DNA of 42,266 bases from Alg239-R122 sp041746135 (GTDB taxonomy: Bacteria; Pseudomonadota; Alphaproteobacteria; Sphingomonadales; Sphingomonadaceae): NCBI GenBank assembly GCA_041746135.1, contig JBGTHQ010000006.1, positions 1 to 42,266 on the forward strand. Reading direction: 5' to 3'. The position numbers were made by a program, and so were the translations under genes. This document shows, piece by piece, positions 7,174-15,583 of this stretch. Each line of letters begins with the position of its first letter. The first letter of the stretch is position 1. The notes beneath the pieces are model-generated. The model had not been told where the DNA came from. It made no database searches and saw only the letters and a list, made by a program, of their open reading frames with translations.

Positions 7174-8970
7174 ATGCCTGCATCGCCCGCTCCGTATAGA
7201 CCGCCCTTTGTCCTGTTCGACGACGCGCGCACCGAACGCGCGGCAGACGCAAGGCTTTACAGCGCGCCCGCCGCGATAGTGACGGCCTATGACAGCGCGC
7301 AACTGAAAGACGCGCTGGAGCGTCTGGTGCAGGCGCAGGCGGATGGGCTGCATGCCGCCGGGTATTTTGCGTATGAAGCGGGCTATGCGCTCGAACCCAA
7401 GCTGCGGCCGCTGCTGCGCGGCGATGGCAAGCCGTTATGCTGGTTCGGACTGTTCGAAACTTACCAGAGGCTCGCCCCATCCGAAGTGCCGCAATGGCTG
7501 AAGAGCCAAAGCGCTGGCGGCGGCGCGCTGTATAACTGTACGCCCGATACCGGCTTTGCCGCCTATCGGCAACGCTATCAGACGATAGAATCCGCCATTC
7601 GCGGCGGCGATATCTATCAGGCCAATCTGACTTACAAGCTGGCCGGGCAGTATGCTGGCGATCCGATTTCCATCTATGCGGCGACCCGCGACCGTGCGAG
7701 TGCCGGCTATGGCGGAATCCTCTATGACGGACGCGACTGGCAGCTGAGCTTTTCGCCCGAACTGTTCTTTACCCGCTATCACGGCGAAATCACCGCGCGG
7801 CCCATGAAAGGCACGGTCAAACGCCGTGCCGATGCCCGGGCGGATGCAAAGGCGGCCCAGACATTGCAGGCCAGTGTCAAGGACCGCGCCGAAAACCTGA
7901 TGATTGTCGACCTGCTGCGCAACGATATCGCCCGGGTCGCCTGTCCCGGCAGCGTGCATGTGCCGCAGCTATTCGCAATCGAAAGCTATCCCACCGTCCA
8001 CCAGATGACATCGACTGTGAAAGCGCGGCTGGCGGACGGCAAAAACGCCGCCGACATTATTCGCGCGCTGTATCCGTGCGGCTCGATCACCGGCGCGCCC
8101 AAGATCCGCGCGATGGAAATATTGCGCGCGCTCGAGCCCGATCCGCGCGGCCCCTATTGCGGGTCGATGGGCCGGATCGATGCCGCCAGCGATGGAGACG
8201 GCGATGCCGCTTTTAATGTCGCCATCCGCACGCTGTATCTGGACAGCGCCGCAAAAACCGCCACTATGGGCCTGGGCAGCGCGATCGTGGCGGACAGCGA
8301 CGTGGACAGCGAATGGCGGGAATGTGCATTAAAGGGGATGTTTGTGAGCGAGCATATGCAGCGGTTTGACCTGATCGAAACGATGGCATTCGACCCGGCA
8401 AGCGGTATCGCGCGGCTCGAACTGCATCTGGAACGCATGAAAACGAGCGCGGCTGAGCTGGGTTTCGAATTCGACCGGCATGCGACCCGCAACCAAATAC
8501 AATCGGCCTGTTTCCATATCGAAATCCCGTCCAAAGTGCGCCTGCTGCTCGCCAAGGGCGGCGCGATCGCGATCGAGATGCAGCCGATGCCGCCGGCACT
8601 AACCCTGCCTGCCAGAGTCGCGCTCACCCCGCTGCCCGTGGCTGCGGACGATTTCCGCCTGCGCCACAAGACCAGCGACCGCGCCTTTTACGATGACGCG
8701 CGCCGGGCGGCGGACGGCGCCGACGAAGTGCTGTTCGTGCGCGAGGACGGCCAGCTGACCGAAGGCAGCTTTACCCATATTTTTGCAGGCGATGCGCACG
8801 GCGGCTATCGCACGCCGCCGCTGGCCGTCGGCCTGCTCCCCGGCATATTGCGCCGCGAGATGATCGACGATGGCCGCGCTGCCGAATCGGTGCTGACAGC
8901 CGATGATCTGGCAAACAGTTTTTTCATCGGCAATTCGCTGCGCGGCCTTATCCCTGCCGTGTTGATATGA
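7174..8970 (+). CDS. pabB: aminodeoxychorismate synthase component I fused to a PabC-like lyase
   Basis: 598-residue fusion. Residues about 1-400 are a chorismate-utilising PabB domain: DIYQANLTYKL, ARPMKGTVKR, ENLMIVDLLRNDIARV and CGSITGAPKIRAMEIL. Lys212 in the MKGT motif is the lysine that marks aminodeoxychorismate synthase; anthranilate synthase has Ala there. Residues about 415-598 are a fold-type IV PLP domain like 4-amino-4-deoxychorismate lyase: catalytic-lysine segment LRHKTSDRAFYDDAR (Lys499) and a TEGSFTHIF cofactor segment. One chain could thus turn chorismate (with PabA glutaminase elsewhere) into 4-aminobenzoate for folate. Fusions of this kind are known in proteobacteria. The last codons overlap the next gene by ATGA. 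Confidence 0.92.
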   Translation: MPASPAPYRPPFVLFDDARTERAADARLYSAPAAIVTAYDSAQLKDALERLVQAQADGLHAAGYFAYEAGYALEPKLRPLLRGDGKPLCWFGLFETYQRLAPSEVPQWLKSQSAGGGALYNCTPDTGFAAYRQRYQTIESAIRGGDIYQANLTYKLAGQYAGDPISIYAATRDRASAGYGGILYDGRDWQLSFSPELFFTRYHGEITARPMKGTVKRRADARADAKAAQTLQASVKDRAENLMIVDLLRNDIARVACPGSVHVPQLFAIESYPTVHQMTSTVKARLADGKNAADIIRALYPCGSITGAPKIRAMEILRALEPDPRGPYCGSMGRIDAASDGDGDAAFNVAIRTLYLDSAAKTATMGLGSAIVADSDVDSEWRECALKGMFVSEHMQRFDLIETMAFDPASGIARLELHLERMKTSAAELGFEFDRHATRNQIQSACFHIEIPSKVRLLLAKGGAIAIEMQPMPPALTLPARVALTPLPVAADDFRLRHKTSDRAFYDDARRAADGADEVLFVREDGQLTEGSFTHIFAGDAHGGYRTPPLAVGLLPGILRREMIDDGRAAESVLTADDLANSFFIGNSLRGLIPAVLI

Positions 8971-10169
8971 CCCGGCTGTCGCAGGCGCTGTCGCGGATCG
9001 GTCCCTCGGCCACTTCGGTGATGACCGATGCTGCACGGCAGTTACGCGCGCAGGGCGTTGATATTGTCAGCCTGTCCGCCGGCGAGCCCGATTTTCCCAC
9101 ACCGGACCATGTGATCGCTGCCGCCACCCGCGCCATGCATGACGGACAGACGGGGTATACCACCATCGACGGGACGCCCGAACTGAAGGCCGCGATTATC
9201 GCCAAATTCGCGCGCGACAACGCGCTGGAATTCACGCCTTCGCAAATCTCTGTCAATTGCGGCGGCAAACACAGCATTTTCAACGCGTTGATGGCGACGC
9301 TCGATCCGGGCGACGAGGTGATCGTTCCAGCGCCTTATTGGGTCAGCTACCCGGAAATCGTGCGGTTGGCGGGCGCAATGCCGGTGATCGTGCCGACCGA
9401 GGCGCGGCAAGGATATAAACTGTCCCCTGAGGCTCTGGCCCGCTCGATAACTTCCGCCACACGCTGGGTGATCCTGAACAGCCCCGGAAATCCCACCGGC
9501 GCGGTTTATTCGGCGCGCGAGCTTAAAGCGCTGGGCGCGGTGCTGGCAGCGCATCCGCAGGTCCTGGTGATGAGCGACGATATGTACGAGCATATCCGCT
9601 ATACCGCCGCGCCTTATGCCACGATCGCGGCCGTCCGCCCCGATCTGGCCGGCCGCGTGCTCACGCTCAATGGGGTGTCGAAAGCCTATGCCATGACCGG
9701 TTTCCGCATCGGTTATGCCGGCGGGCCACAATGGCTGATCGCGGCCATGGCCAAGCTGCAATCGCAATCGACATCCAACCCATGTTCGATCAGCCAGGCC
9801 GCGTCGGTAGCCGCATTGAACGGACCGCAGGATTTTCTGACCGACCGCGCCGACGCTTTTCGCGCCCGCCGCGATTTTATCGTGCCGGCTCTGAATGCGC
9901 TAAAGGGGGTTTCTTGCGCCACGCCCGATGGCGCATTTTACGCTTTTGCCGAAGCGGACGGACTGATCGGCCGCACCGCACCCGACGGCACGGTTCTTGC
10001 AACCGATCGCGATCTTGCGCACTATTTTTTGCACGTCGCGCATGTCGCGGTCGTGCCGGGCAGCGCCTTTGGCCATGAAAATGCATTCCGCGTCAGCTAT
10101 GCGGCGTCGATGGAAGTGCTGGAAGAAGCGGTACGCCGTCTGAATCGCGCATGCGAGGCGCTGAACTGA
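8967..10169 (+). CDS. class I aminotransferase (aspartate / aromatic type)
   Basis: 400 residues, PLP fold type I, subgroup I-gamma by appearance: SLSAGEPDFPTPDHV, GYTTIDGTPELKAAI, VPAPYWVSYPEIV, the NSPGNPTGAVY motif, MSDDMYEHIRY, the PLP-lysine segment GVSKAYAMTGFRIGYAGG (Lys239) and a C-terminal FRVSYA arginine. It would ordinarily be called aspartate aminotransferase. Placement downstream of phhA with a 4-base overlap to pabBC makes tyrosine, phenylalanine or prephenate transamination a reasonable alternative, comparable to PhhC in pseudomonads. Sequence alone does not decide. The next 160 bases (10170-10329) hold no gene and no strong terminator. Confidence 0.88.
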   Translation: MTRLSQALSRIGPSATSVMTDAARQLRAQGVDIVSLSAGEPDFPTPDHVIAAATRAMHDGQTGYTTIDGTPELKAAIIAKFARDNALEFTPSQISVNCGGKHSIFNALMATLDPGDEVIVPAPYWVSYPEIVRLAGAMPVIVPTEARQGYKLSPEALARSITSATRWVILNSPGNPTGAVYSARELKALGAVLAAHPQVLVMSDDMYEHIRYTAAPYATIAAVRPDLAGRVLTLNGVSKAYAMTGFRIGYAGGPQWLIAAMAKLQSQSTSNPCSISQAASVAALNGPQDFLTDRADAFRARRDFIVPALNALKGVSCATPDGAFYAFAEADGLIGRTAPDGTVLATDRDLAHYFLHVAHVAVVPGSAFGHENAFRVSYAASMEVLEEAVRRLNRACEALN

Positions 10170-10329
10170 GTATCATTCCAGATGAATGCCCGGCAGCAAC
10201 CCATTCATGACCGGGTCAGCGATAACGGCTTAAAAGCGCTGCTATGGCTCCATAAAATAAAACTTACGGATCCAGGTAACCTTTTGCCGCGTTACTGCGA
10301 ATAGAGAGAGACAACCGAAAGGAAAGCAA

Positions 10330-10485
10330 ATGTTAAAATTCCTGAAATCGGATCTGATGCACTATTTTACCGGCGGCTTCGCTATTGGCGCCATTGCCCT
10401 GTTCGCAATGCAGCCGCAACAGGCCCGCGCCGAGATAACGCAGCAATTCGCCGATACCGCAGCAAAGGTACATCACTTGTTATGA
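10330..10485 (+). CDS. 51-residue exported or membrane peptide coupled to msrA
   Basis: Good Shine-Dalgarno (GAAAGGAAAG) 5-6 bases before ATG 10330. The product has a basic start (MLKFLKSDLM), one hydrophobic segment (FTGGFAIGAIALFAM, about 14-28) and QPQQARAE, which looks like a signal-peptidase site (ARA|E) and would leave a short peptide of about 16 residues; alternatively it stays as a one-pass membrane peptide. Its TGA overlaps the msrA ATG (ATGA, 10482-10485), so the two are translationally coupled. Comparable small ORFs before sphingomonad msrA genes are plausible but not confirmed. Confidence 0.6.
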   Translation: MLKFLKSDLMHYFTGGFAIGAIALFAMQPQQARAEITQQFADTAAKVHHLL

Positions 10486-11180
10486 TAAAACGCACCGCCC
10501 TTATGGCCGCGCTCGTACTGGGTACGGGTGTCATCGCCACCAACGCGACATTTTCCCCCGCCGCTGCCTATATCGCGGAAGAAGCCAAAGTGCTGCCCGC
10601 CCCCAAGGTCAAGGCCAATGAACCCGTCAAACTGCAAGTCGCTGTGCTGGCAGGCGGATGTTTCTGGGGCGTGGAGGGCGTGTACAGTCATGTCAAGGGC
10701 GTAAAAAGCGCAGTCGCGGGCTATCATGGCGGCGCGGCATCGACCGCCACCTACAGCCAGACCGGATCGGGCGACACCGGCCATGCCGAGGCTGTCCGCA
10801 TTGTCTATGATCCAAATGTCGTGAGCTATGATCAGCTGTTGCAGATATTTTTTTCCGTCACCACCGATCCGACCCAGCTCAACCGTCAGGGTCCCGATCG
10901 CGGGTCGCAATATCGCAACGCGATTGTGCCGATGAACAAGGAACAGCTGCGCGTCGCCCGCGCTTATATCGGCCAGCTCAAAGCGGCGGATATTTGGTCG
11001 AACCCGATTGTCACCAAGATCGAAGGCTATCAGAAATTCTACAAAGCCGAAAATTATCATCAGGACTTCATGGCCAAAAATCCCAGCCACGGATATATCC
11101 GCGCATGGGATGCGCCCAAAGTGGCGAACCTGAAGAAGATGTTCCCGGGCCTGTATAGTCCCGGTGCGACCCGGGGTTAA
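10482..11180 (+). CDS. msrA: peptide methionine sulfoxide reductase MsrA, exported
   Basis: 232 residues. The N-terminus is a signal peptide (MIKRTALMAALVLGTGVIATNATFSPAAA). The MsrA core starts at about 52 with VAVLAGGCFWGVEGV, the catalytic Cys60 in GCFWG; GYHGGAASTATYSQ, TGHAEAVRIVYDP, TTDPTQLNRQGPDRGSQYRN and AENYHQDF are family motifs for reduction of methionine-S-sulfoxide. No other cysteine is seen in the mature part, so regeneration may need an external thiol or a glutathione-type mechanism. The periplasm as site of action is inferred from the signal peptide. Coupled to the preceding 51-residue ORF. Confidence 0.92.
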   Translation: MIKRTALMAALVLGTGVIATNATFSPAAAYIAEEAKVLPAPKVKANEPVKLQVAVLAGGCFWGVEGVYSHVKGVKSAVAGYHGGAASTATYSQTGSGDTGHAEAVRIVYDPNVVSYDQLLQIFFSVTTDPTQLNRQGPDRGSQYRNAIVPMNKEQLRVARAYIGQLKAADIWSNPIVTKIEGYQKFYKAENYHQDFMAKNPSHGYIRAWDAPKVANLKKMFPGLYSPGATRG

Positions 11181-11217
11181 TCTTGCACTCCCCCCGCACA
11201 TGCCCTAAATAGATTCT

Positions 11218-11676
11218 ATGGCGGCACATCATCATCACGAACATGCGGGCGACGCGCTGACCAGCGCGGCCAAATCGGCTTTAGTCGGTGCGGGCGAACA
11301 ATGGACGGATATGCGTGCAACGATTTTCGATGCACTGGCCGAAGTGAAGAAACCCGCCTCGGCCTATGACATTGCCGAGCGGGTCAGTGAATTGCGCGGC
11401 AAGCGCGTGGCCCCCAATAGCGTTTACCGTATTCTCGACCTGTTCGTGAAAACCAATCTCGCACGGCGTGTCGAGAGCGCCAATGCCTATATCGCCAATT
11501 CGCACCCCGGATGCCTGCACGACTGCATTTTCCTGCTCTGCGATACGTGCGGCAGCGCCACCCATCTCGACGATGACGCGCTCAGCAAAAATGTCCGCAA
11601 CGCCGCGCACAAAGCCGGGTTCGGCGATGTCCGTCCGGTCATTGAAGTCCGCGGAAAATGCGCCGATTGCGACTGA
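11218..11676 (+). CDS. zur: Fur family regulator, probably Zur (zinc uptake repressor)
   Basis: 152 residues. A His-rich start (AAHHHHEH), a winged helix (WTDMRATIFDALAEVKKPASAYDIAERV ending in a VAPNSVYRIL recognition helix) and a C-terminal metal domain. Cysteine pairs Cys108/Cys111 (CDTC) and Cys148/Cys151 (CADC) form the structural zinc site of Fur proteins; HPGCLHDC adds Cys99 and Cys103. Sequence style and the poly-His start fit Zur better than iron-sensing Fur, but the assignment is by resemblance. Only 37 bases after msrA. A probable terminator follows at 11734. Confidence 0.8.
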   Translation: MAAHHHHEHAGDALTSAAKSALVGAGEQWTDMRATIFDALAEVKKPASAYDIAERVSELRGKRVAPNSVYRILDLFVKTNLARRVESANAYIANSHPGCLHDCIFLLCDTCGSATHLDDDALSKNVRNAAHKAGFGDVRPVIEVRGKCADCD

Positions 11677-11733
11677 TTTGCCCGCTCCTGCCTATCTGCC
11701 GGACGCGCGTGCTACCCTTCCACAACCATTCAT

Positions 11734-11782
11734 AAAACCCCGCATATATTCGCCGCTTCGCAGGTCGACAGCGGGTTTTTTT
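11734..11782 (+). terminator. probable intrinsic terminator after zur
   Basis: AAAACCCCGC (11734-11743) can pair with GCGGGTTTTTTT (11771-11782), with one bulged C, over a 27-base loop; the 3' strand runs directly into a T-tract. It separates zur from dxs (start 11818). Confidence 0.55.
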
Positions 11783-11817
11783 GCGTCTAAACTCCTGCCC
11801 ATGTACAGGATAAGATT

Positions 11818-13761
11818 ATGACCGAAGCCCCCGCCGCCAAACCCGACACGCCGTTGCTCGACACCGTCCATGTGCCAGCAGATCTGCGCAAGCTGAAACC
11901 CGAACAGTTGCGGCAACTGTCCGACGAACTGCGCGCCGAAGTTATCAGCGCGGTTGGCACGACCGGCGGGCATCTGGGTTCGGGGCTGGGCGTGGTCGAG
12001 CTGACCACCGCGATCCATTACGTGTTCAATACGCCCGAAGACAAGCTCGTGTTCGATGTCGGTCACCAATGCTATCCGCACAAGATTCTGACCGGACGGC
12101 GCGACCGCATCCGCACCTTGCGCAAAGGTGGCGGCCTGTCCGGTTTCACCAAGCGCAGCGAGAGCGAATATGATCCGTTCGGCGCGGCGCACAGCTCCAC
12201 CTCGATTTCCGCCGCTTTGGGTTTCGCCATTGCCAACAAGCTGAACGACAAGCCCGGCAAGGGCATTGCCGTGATCGGTGACGGCGCGATGAGCGCGGGC
12301 ATGGCCTATGAAGCGATGAACAATGCCGAGGCCGCAGGCAACCGTCTGGTAGTGATCCTCAATGACAACGACATGTCGATCGCGCCGCCCGTCGGCGGTC
12401 TTTCCGCCTATCTGGCGCGCGCGGTGTCGTCCTCCGAATATCTGGGGCTGCGTTCGCTGGCCAGCAAGATGGCGTCGAAAATCTCGCGCCGTGTGCACAA
12501 TATCGCCGAAAAGGCCGAGGAATATACCCGCGGCATGGCGACCGGCGGCACCTTGTTCGAGGAACTGGGTTTCTATTATGTCGGCCCGATTGACGGCCAT
12601 AATCTCGACCACCTGATCCCCGTGCTCGAAAACGTGCGTGATGCCAAGGACGGCCCGATCCTGGTCCATGTCGTCACGCAAAAGGGCAAGGGTTACAGCT
12701 TTGCCGAGGATGCGGCGGACAAATATCACGGCGTTGCCAAATTCGATGTCGTCACCGGCAAGCAGGACAAGGGCCCCGGCGGCGGTCCGCCCTCCTATCA
12801 GAACGTGTTCGGCGAGACGCTGGCCAAACTGGCCGAAACCGATCCGCGCATCTGCGCCATTACTGCGGCCATGCCGTCAGGCACCGGCGTCGACAAATTT
12901 GCCAAGGCGCATCCCGAGCGCGCATTCGATGTCGGCATCGCCGAACAGCATGGCGTGACGTTTGCCGCCGGGCTTGCGGCGCAGGGCATGCGGCCGTTCG
13001 CGGCAATCTATTCGACCTTCCTGCAGCGCGCCTATGACCAGGTTGTGCACGACGTCGCGATCCAGAACCTGCCGGTGCGCTTTGCCATCGACCGGGCCGG
13101 GCTCGTGGGTGCCGATGGATCGACTCATGCCGGATCGTTCGATGTCACCTATTTGGCCACCCTGCCCAATTTCGTGGTGATGGCCGCGGCGGATGAGGCC
13201 GAACTGGTGCACATGACCTATACCGCGGCTTGCCATGACAGCGGGCCGATCGCGTTCCGCTATCCGCGCGGCAACGGCACCGGCGTCGCCCTGCCCGAAA
13301 CGCCGCTACAGCTCGAAATCGGCAAGGGCCGGATCGTGCGCGAAGGTAAGAAAGTCGCGATCCTGTCGCTCGGCACGCGTCTGGGCGAAGCGCTAAAAGC
13401 CGCCGACGAACTCGATGCCAAGGGCCTGTCGACCACGGTCGCCGACCTGCGCTTCGTCAAACCGCTTGACGAGGAACTGATCCGCAAATTGCTCACCACG
13501 CACGAAGTGTGTGTGACGATCGAGGAAGCCGCAATCGGCGGCCTGGGCGCGCACGTGCTGACGCTGGCGAGCGATACCGGTCTGATCGACGCAGGGCTGA
13601 AACTGCGCACCATGCGCCTGCCCGACCGGTTCCAGGATCAGGACAATCCCGATATTCAATATGCCGACGCCGGGCTCGATGCCGGCGCGATCGTCGAAAA
13701 AGTGCTGACCGCGCTGCGCCACAATAGCAGCGGGGTGAGCGAGGCGGGCGCGCGCGCTTGA
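11818..13761 (+). CDS. dxs: 1-deoxy-D-xylulose-5-phosphate synthase
   Basis: 647 residues; thiamine-diphosphate enzyme condensing pyruvate and glyceraldehyde 3-phosphate, entry step of the MEP isoprenoid pathway. Motifs in order: TTGGHLGSGLGVVELT, FDVGHQCYPHKILTGR, HSSTSISAALGFA, the ThDP/Mg motif GDGAMSAGMAYEAMNNA...NDNDMSI, VGPIDGHNLDHL, VTQKGKGY, then the pyrimidine domain with FDVGIAEQHGVTFAAGLA and DRAGLVGADGSTHAGSFD and the C-terminal EEAAIGGLGAHV. Full length. Its stop overlaps the TTG start of the following small gene. Confidence 0.97.
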   Translation: MTEAPAAKPDTPLLDTVHVPADLRKLKPEQLRQLSDELRAEVISAVGTTGGHLGSGLGVVELTTAIHYVFNTPEDKLVFDVGHQCYPHKILTGRRDRIRTLRKGGGLSGFTKRSESEYDPFGAAHSSTSISAALGFAIANKLNDKPGKGIAVIGDGAMSAGMAYEAMNNAEAAGNRLVVILNDNDMSIAPPVGGLSAYLARAVSSSEYLGLRSLASKMASKISRRVHNIAEKAEEYTRGMATGGTLFEELGFYYVGPIDGHNLDHLIPVLENVRDAKDGPILVHVVTQKGKGYSFAEDAADKYHGVAKFDVVTGKQDKGPGGGPPSYQNVFGETLAKLAETDPRICAITAAMPSGTGVDKFAKAHPERAFDVGIAEQHGVTFAAGLAAQGMRPFAAIYSTFLQRAYDQVVHDVAIQNLPVRFAIDRAGLVGADGSTHAGSFDVTYLATLPNFVVMAAADEAELVHMTYTAACHDSGPIAFRYPRGNGTGVALPETPLQLEIGKGRIVREGKKVAILSLGTRLGEALKAADELDAKGLSTTVADLRFVKPLDEELIRKLLTTHEVCVTIEEAAIGGLGAHVLTLASDTGLIDAGLKLRTMRLPDRFQDQDNPDIQYADAGLDAGAIVEKVLTALRHNSSGVSEAGARA

Positions 13762-14165
13762 GCGGTTGGTATTTTGCCGGAATCTGCCTGTTAGCATATC
13801 TGGTTTTATGGATTTGGGTGGAGCGAAAACGTACCAAAGATTTCATAGGGCTTGCGGCACAACGACCAAGCCTGAGTGAAAAAGAATTTGTTGCTGCCTT
13901 AGCGCCGGATATTGATCCCGACATTTCCAAATGGTTGCGAGATAAAATCGCCGAGTATATAGAGCCTGCGCTCACGCCGCACCCAGAAGATGATATCGTT
14001 ACGGACCTTCATATCGATGACGATGAAGCTGAAGACTGGTTTTTGGAATTTTGTCATAACTTTGGACATGACGCCGATTTGGCACAGGATTGGCCGCGAG
14101 AACAGGCAGTCACGGTACGCAATTTCCTGCATTGGCTTCAAGATACACGGCGGCTGATGGGTTAA
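13758..14165 (+). CDS. membrane-anchored small acidic protein, unknown function
   Basis: 135 residues from a TTG start that overlaps the dxs stop (TTGA). One N-terminal transmembrane segment (WYFAGICLLAYLVLWIWV) followed by ERKRTK, then a soluble, strongly acidic cytosolic part (DLHIDDDEAEDWFLEFCHNFGHD). Base composition is clearly less GC-rich than dxs. No family recognised. Coupling to dxs is probably positional; a role in isoprenoid synthesis should not be inferred. Confidence 0.65.
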   Translation: MSGWYFAGICLLAYLVLWIWVERKRTKDFIGLAAQRPSLSEKEFVAALAPDIDPDISKWLRDKIAEYIEPALTPHPEDDIVTDLHIDDDEAEDWFLEFCHNFGHDADLAQDWPREQAVTVRNFLHWLQDTRRLMG

Positions 14166-14197
14166 TCCGCTCGCTCTTCAGGGGAGCGAATAAATAT

Positions 14198-14635
14198 TCA
14201 CCGCCCCGTGGGTATAATCGTCGCCTGGGCCACCGCAACGTGGACGGGCGCCTCGCCCTCGTCCTCCGACCATATGTCGGCTCGCACAATAGCTTGCCGC
14301 TTCCCCGCCTTTACGACATTGCCCGTGGCGCGCAACAATTTGCCGCGGGCGGGCGCAAGAAAGTTTATGGTATAACCGCCCGTCACTACGTCACCGAGCA
14401 CCGATGCCGCGGCCCATGCACAGGCATTGTCCGCCATCAGCCCGACAATCGCGCCATGCACAAAGCCGTGATGCTGAGTCATGTCATCGCGAATTTTGAG
14501 CACAGCCTCCGCTTTTCCATTCCAGCAGGTGACCGGCTCTACACCCAAAAAACTGCTGAATCCGGAGCCTGCAACCGCAACCTTTTTCATGTAAGCGACA
14601 GCATCTTCGTTACTGGAAAAACGCGCATTCGACAT
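14198..14635 (-). CDS. hotdog-fold thioesterase, PaaI-like
   Basis: 145 residues. The hotdog signature is visible as MTQHHGFVHGAIVGLMADNACAWAA (HG...AD), followed by GGYTINFLAPARGKLLRATGNVVKAGKRQAIVRADIW, the beta strands of the PaaI/YbdB-like group that hydrolyse acyl-CoA thioesters. Substrate unknown. It is divergent from an HxlR regulator with paired operator-like repeats in the 77-bp gap, so it is probably that regulator's target. Confidence 0.82.
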   Translation of the reverse strand: MSNARFSSNEDAVAYMKKVAVAGSGFSSFLGVEPVTCWNGKAEAVLKIRDDMTQHHGFVHGAIVGLMADNACAWAAASVLGDVVTGGYTINFLAPARGKLLRATGNVVKAGKRQAIVRADIWSEDEGEAPVHVAVAQATIIPTGR

Positions 14636-14650
14636 ATCACCCTCCTTTAG

Positions 14651-14697
14651 GTCTTTAATACAGACTTAATAAGACAGTTTACGTCTGCAAACAAGAC
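14651..14697. promoter_or_regulatory. twin GTCT-N7-AGAC sites, probable HxlR operators
   Basis: GTCTTTAATACAGAC (14651-14665) and GTCTGCAAACAAGAC (14683-14697) share the dyad GTCT-N7-AGAC and start exactly 32 bases apart, about three helical turns, which places both on one face. They fill the short gap between the divergent thioesterase and HxlR genes, an ideal place for joint repression. Derived by eye. Confidence 0.7.
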
Positions 14698-14712
14698 TTA
14701 TATACGGGTCAC

Positions 14713-15054
14713 ATGCCCGCGTATATCACATCCCGTTCGCCCTGCCCCGTTGGGCGCGCTTCGCGCATTCTGGGCGATCGATGGGTGATCCTTATCCTGC
14801 GTGAGGCATTTTTGGGGGAGCAGAGGTTTGATGGCTGGCTCTCGCGCCTGTCCATATCCCGGGCCGTGCTGGCCGACAGGCTCAACCTGCTGGTTGATGC
14901 CGGTATATTGGAACGCGAACCACCGACGGGCAAAAGAGCGCTGTATATGCTCAGTGACAGCGGAACCGCGCTTAAGCCTGTGTATCAATCGATCCAGAAA
15001 TGGGGGGATATGTGGTTGCCCGTGGGTGGCCATAGTGACACGGGCGGACAATAG
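14713..15054 (+). CDS. HxlR family winged-helix regulator
   Basis: 113 residues, normal length. SPCPVGRASRILGDRWVILILREAFLG includes the N-terminal Cys and the RILGDRWVILILRE helix typical of HxlR proteins; RFDGWLSRLSISRAVLADRLNLLVDAGILER is the recognition helix and wing, and RALYMLSDSGTALKPVYQSIQKWG follows. HxlR members answer to electrophiles or thiol-reactive compounds through the N-terminal Cys, which here is in SPCPV. The divergent thioesterase is the likely target. A terminator follows at 15068. Confidence 0.9.
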   Translation: MPAYITSRSPCPVGRASRILGDRWVILILREAFLGEQRFDGWLSRLSISRAVLADRLNLLVDAGILEREPPTGKRALYMLSDSGTALKPVYQSIQKWGDMWLPVGGHSDTGGQ

Positions 15055-15067
15055 CTTTCACACACAC

Positions 15068-15098
15068 AAAAAGCGCGCCGCAACGGGCGCGCTTTTTT
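15068..15098. terminator. bidirectional hairpin terminator
   Basis: AAGCGCGCC (15071-15079) pairs with GGCGCGCTT (15086-15094), loop GCAACG. It is followed by TTTT on the plus strand and preceded by AAA (TTT on the minus strand). It can end both the HxlR transcript (+) and the ileS-lspA-lipoprotein transcript (-). Confidence 0.85.
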
Positions 15099-15118
15099 CG
15101 TTAGTGCTCGGACAAATC

Positions 15119-15583
15119 CTATTTTGGCGGTTCGTCATAGCCTTCGGGCACCGATGCCTGTTCGGCGGGCGAGACCGCGGCCTGCGCATTCTGTCCGTCG
15201 CCTTCGGGGGCGGCGATGATGTCGCGCGTGACGCTGCCCTTGTCGACGGTGTTGGTCTGCACGTCGCCGACCGAGGAGCGGATGCCGCTATCGGCGGTGC
15301 CGGCTTGGCGGAGGGCCGAGCTTTCAACCGTGCTGCGCGCCTGCGGGCCACCGAACAGCGCTTCGAGCGCCTGTTCGCTGCTATTGGCTTCCTGTGCGCG
15401 CGGAGCGCCCGGACGCGGCGGGCTCAGCGCGAAATCGGGTGGGATGATCAGCGGAGCCTGCCGCGAGACCGCGAATTCGTCGGGCCGGTCACGGTTGAAC
15501 AATCCGCCGCTCGTGCCGCAAGCCGAAAGGGTCGTCAGCGCTATCGCCGCGCCGCCGATCACATGGTGTTTACGCATTTTCAT
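15119..15583 (-). CDS. DUF3035-type lipoprotein
   Basis: 154 residues. Signal peptide with lipobox LSAC (Cys22), then a low-complexity, Pro/Ala/Gln-rich mature part starting GTSGGLFNRDRPDEFAVSRQ, followed by APLIIPPDFALSPPRPG, characteristic of DUF3035 proteins in alphaproteobacteria. Expected to be an outer-membrane lipoprotein of unknown role. It overlaps lspA, the gene for the peptidase that would process it, by 14 bases and ends the minus-strand operon. Confidence 0.8.
   Translation of the reverse strand: MKMRKHHVIGGAAIALTTLSACGTSGGLFNRDRPDEFAVSRQAPLIIPPDFALSPPRPGAPRAQEANSSEQALEALFGGPQARSTVESSALRQAGTADSGIRSSVGDVQTNTVDKGSVTRDIIAAPEGDGQNAQAAVSPAEQASVPEGYDEPPK

Noticed and set aside
11692..12729. 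345-codon minus-strand ORF
   Set aside because: Antisense to dxs; no Shine-Dalgarno or recognisable domain.
14090..14650. 186-codon plus-strand ORF
   Set aside because: Antisense to the thioesterase, whose hotdog motif and operator context are convincing.
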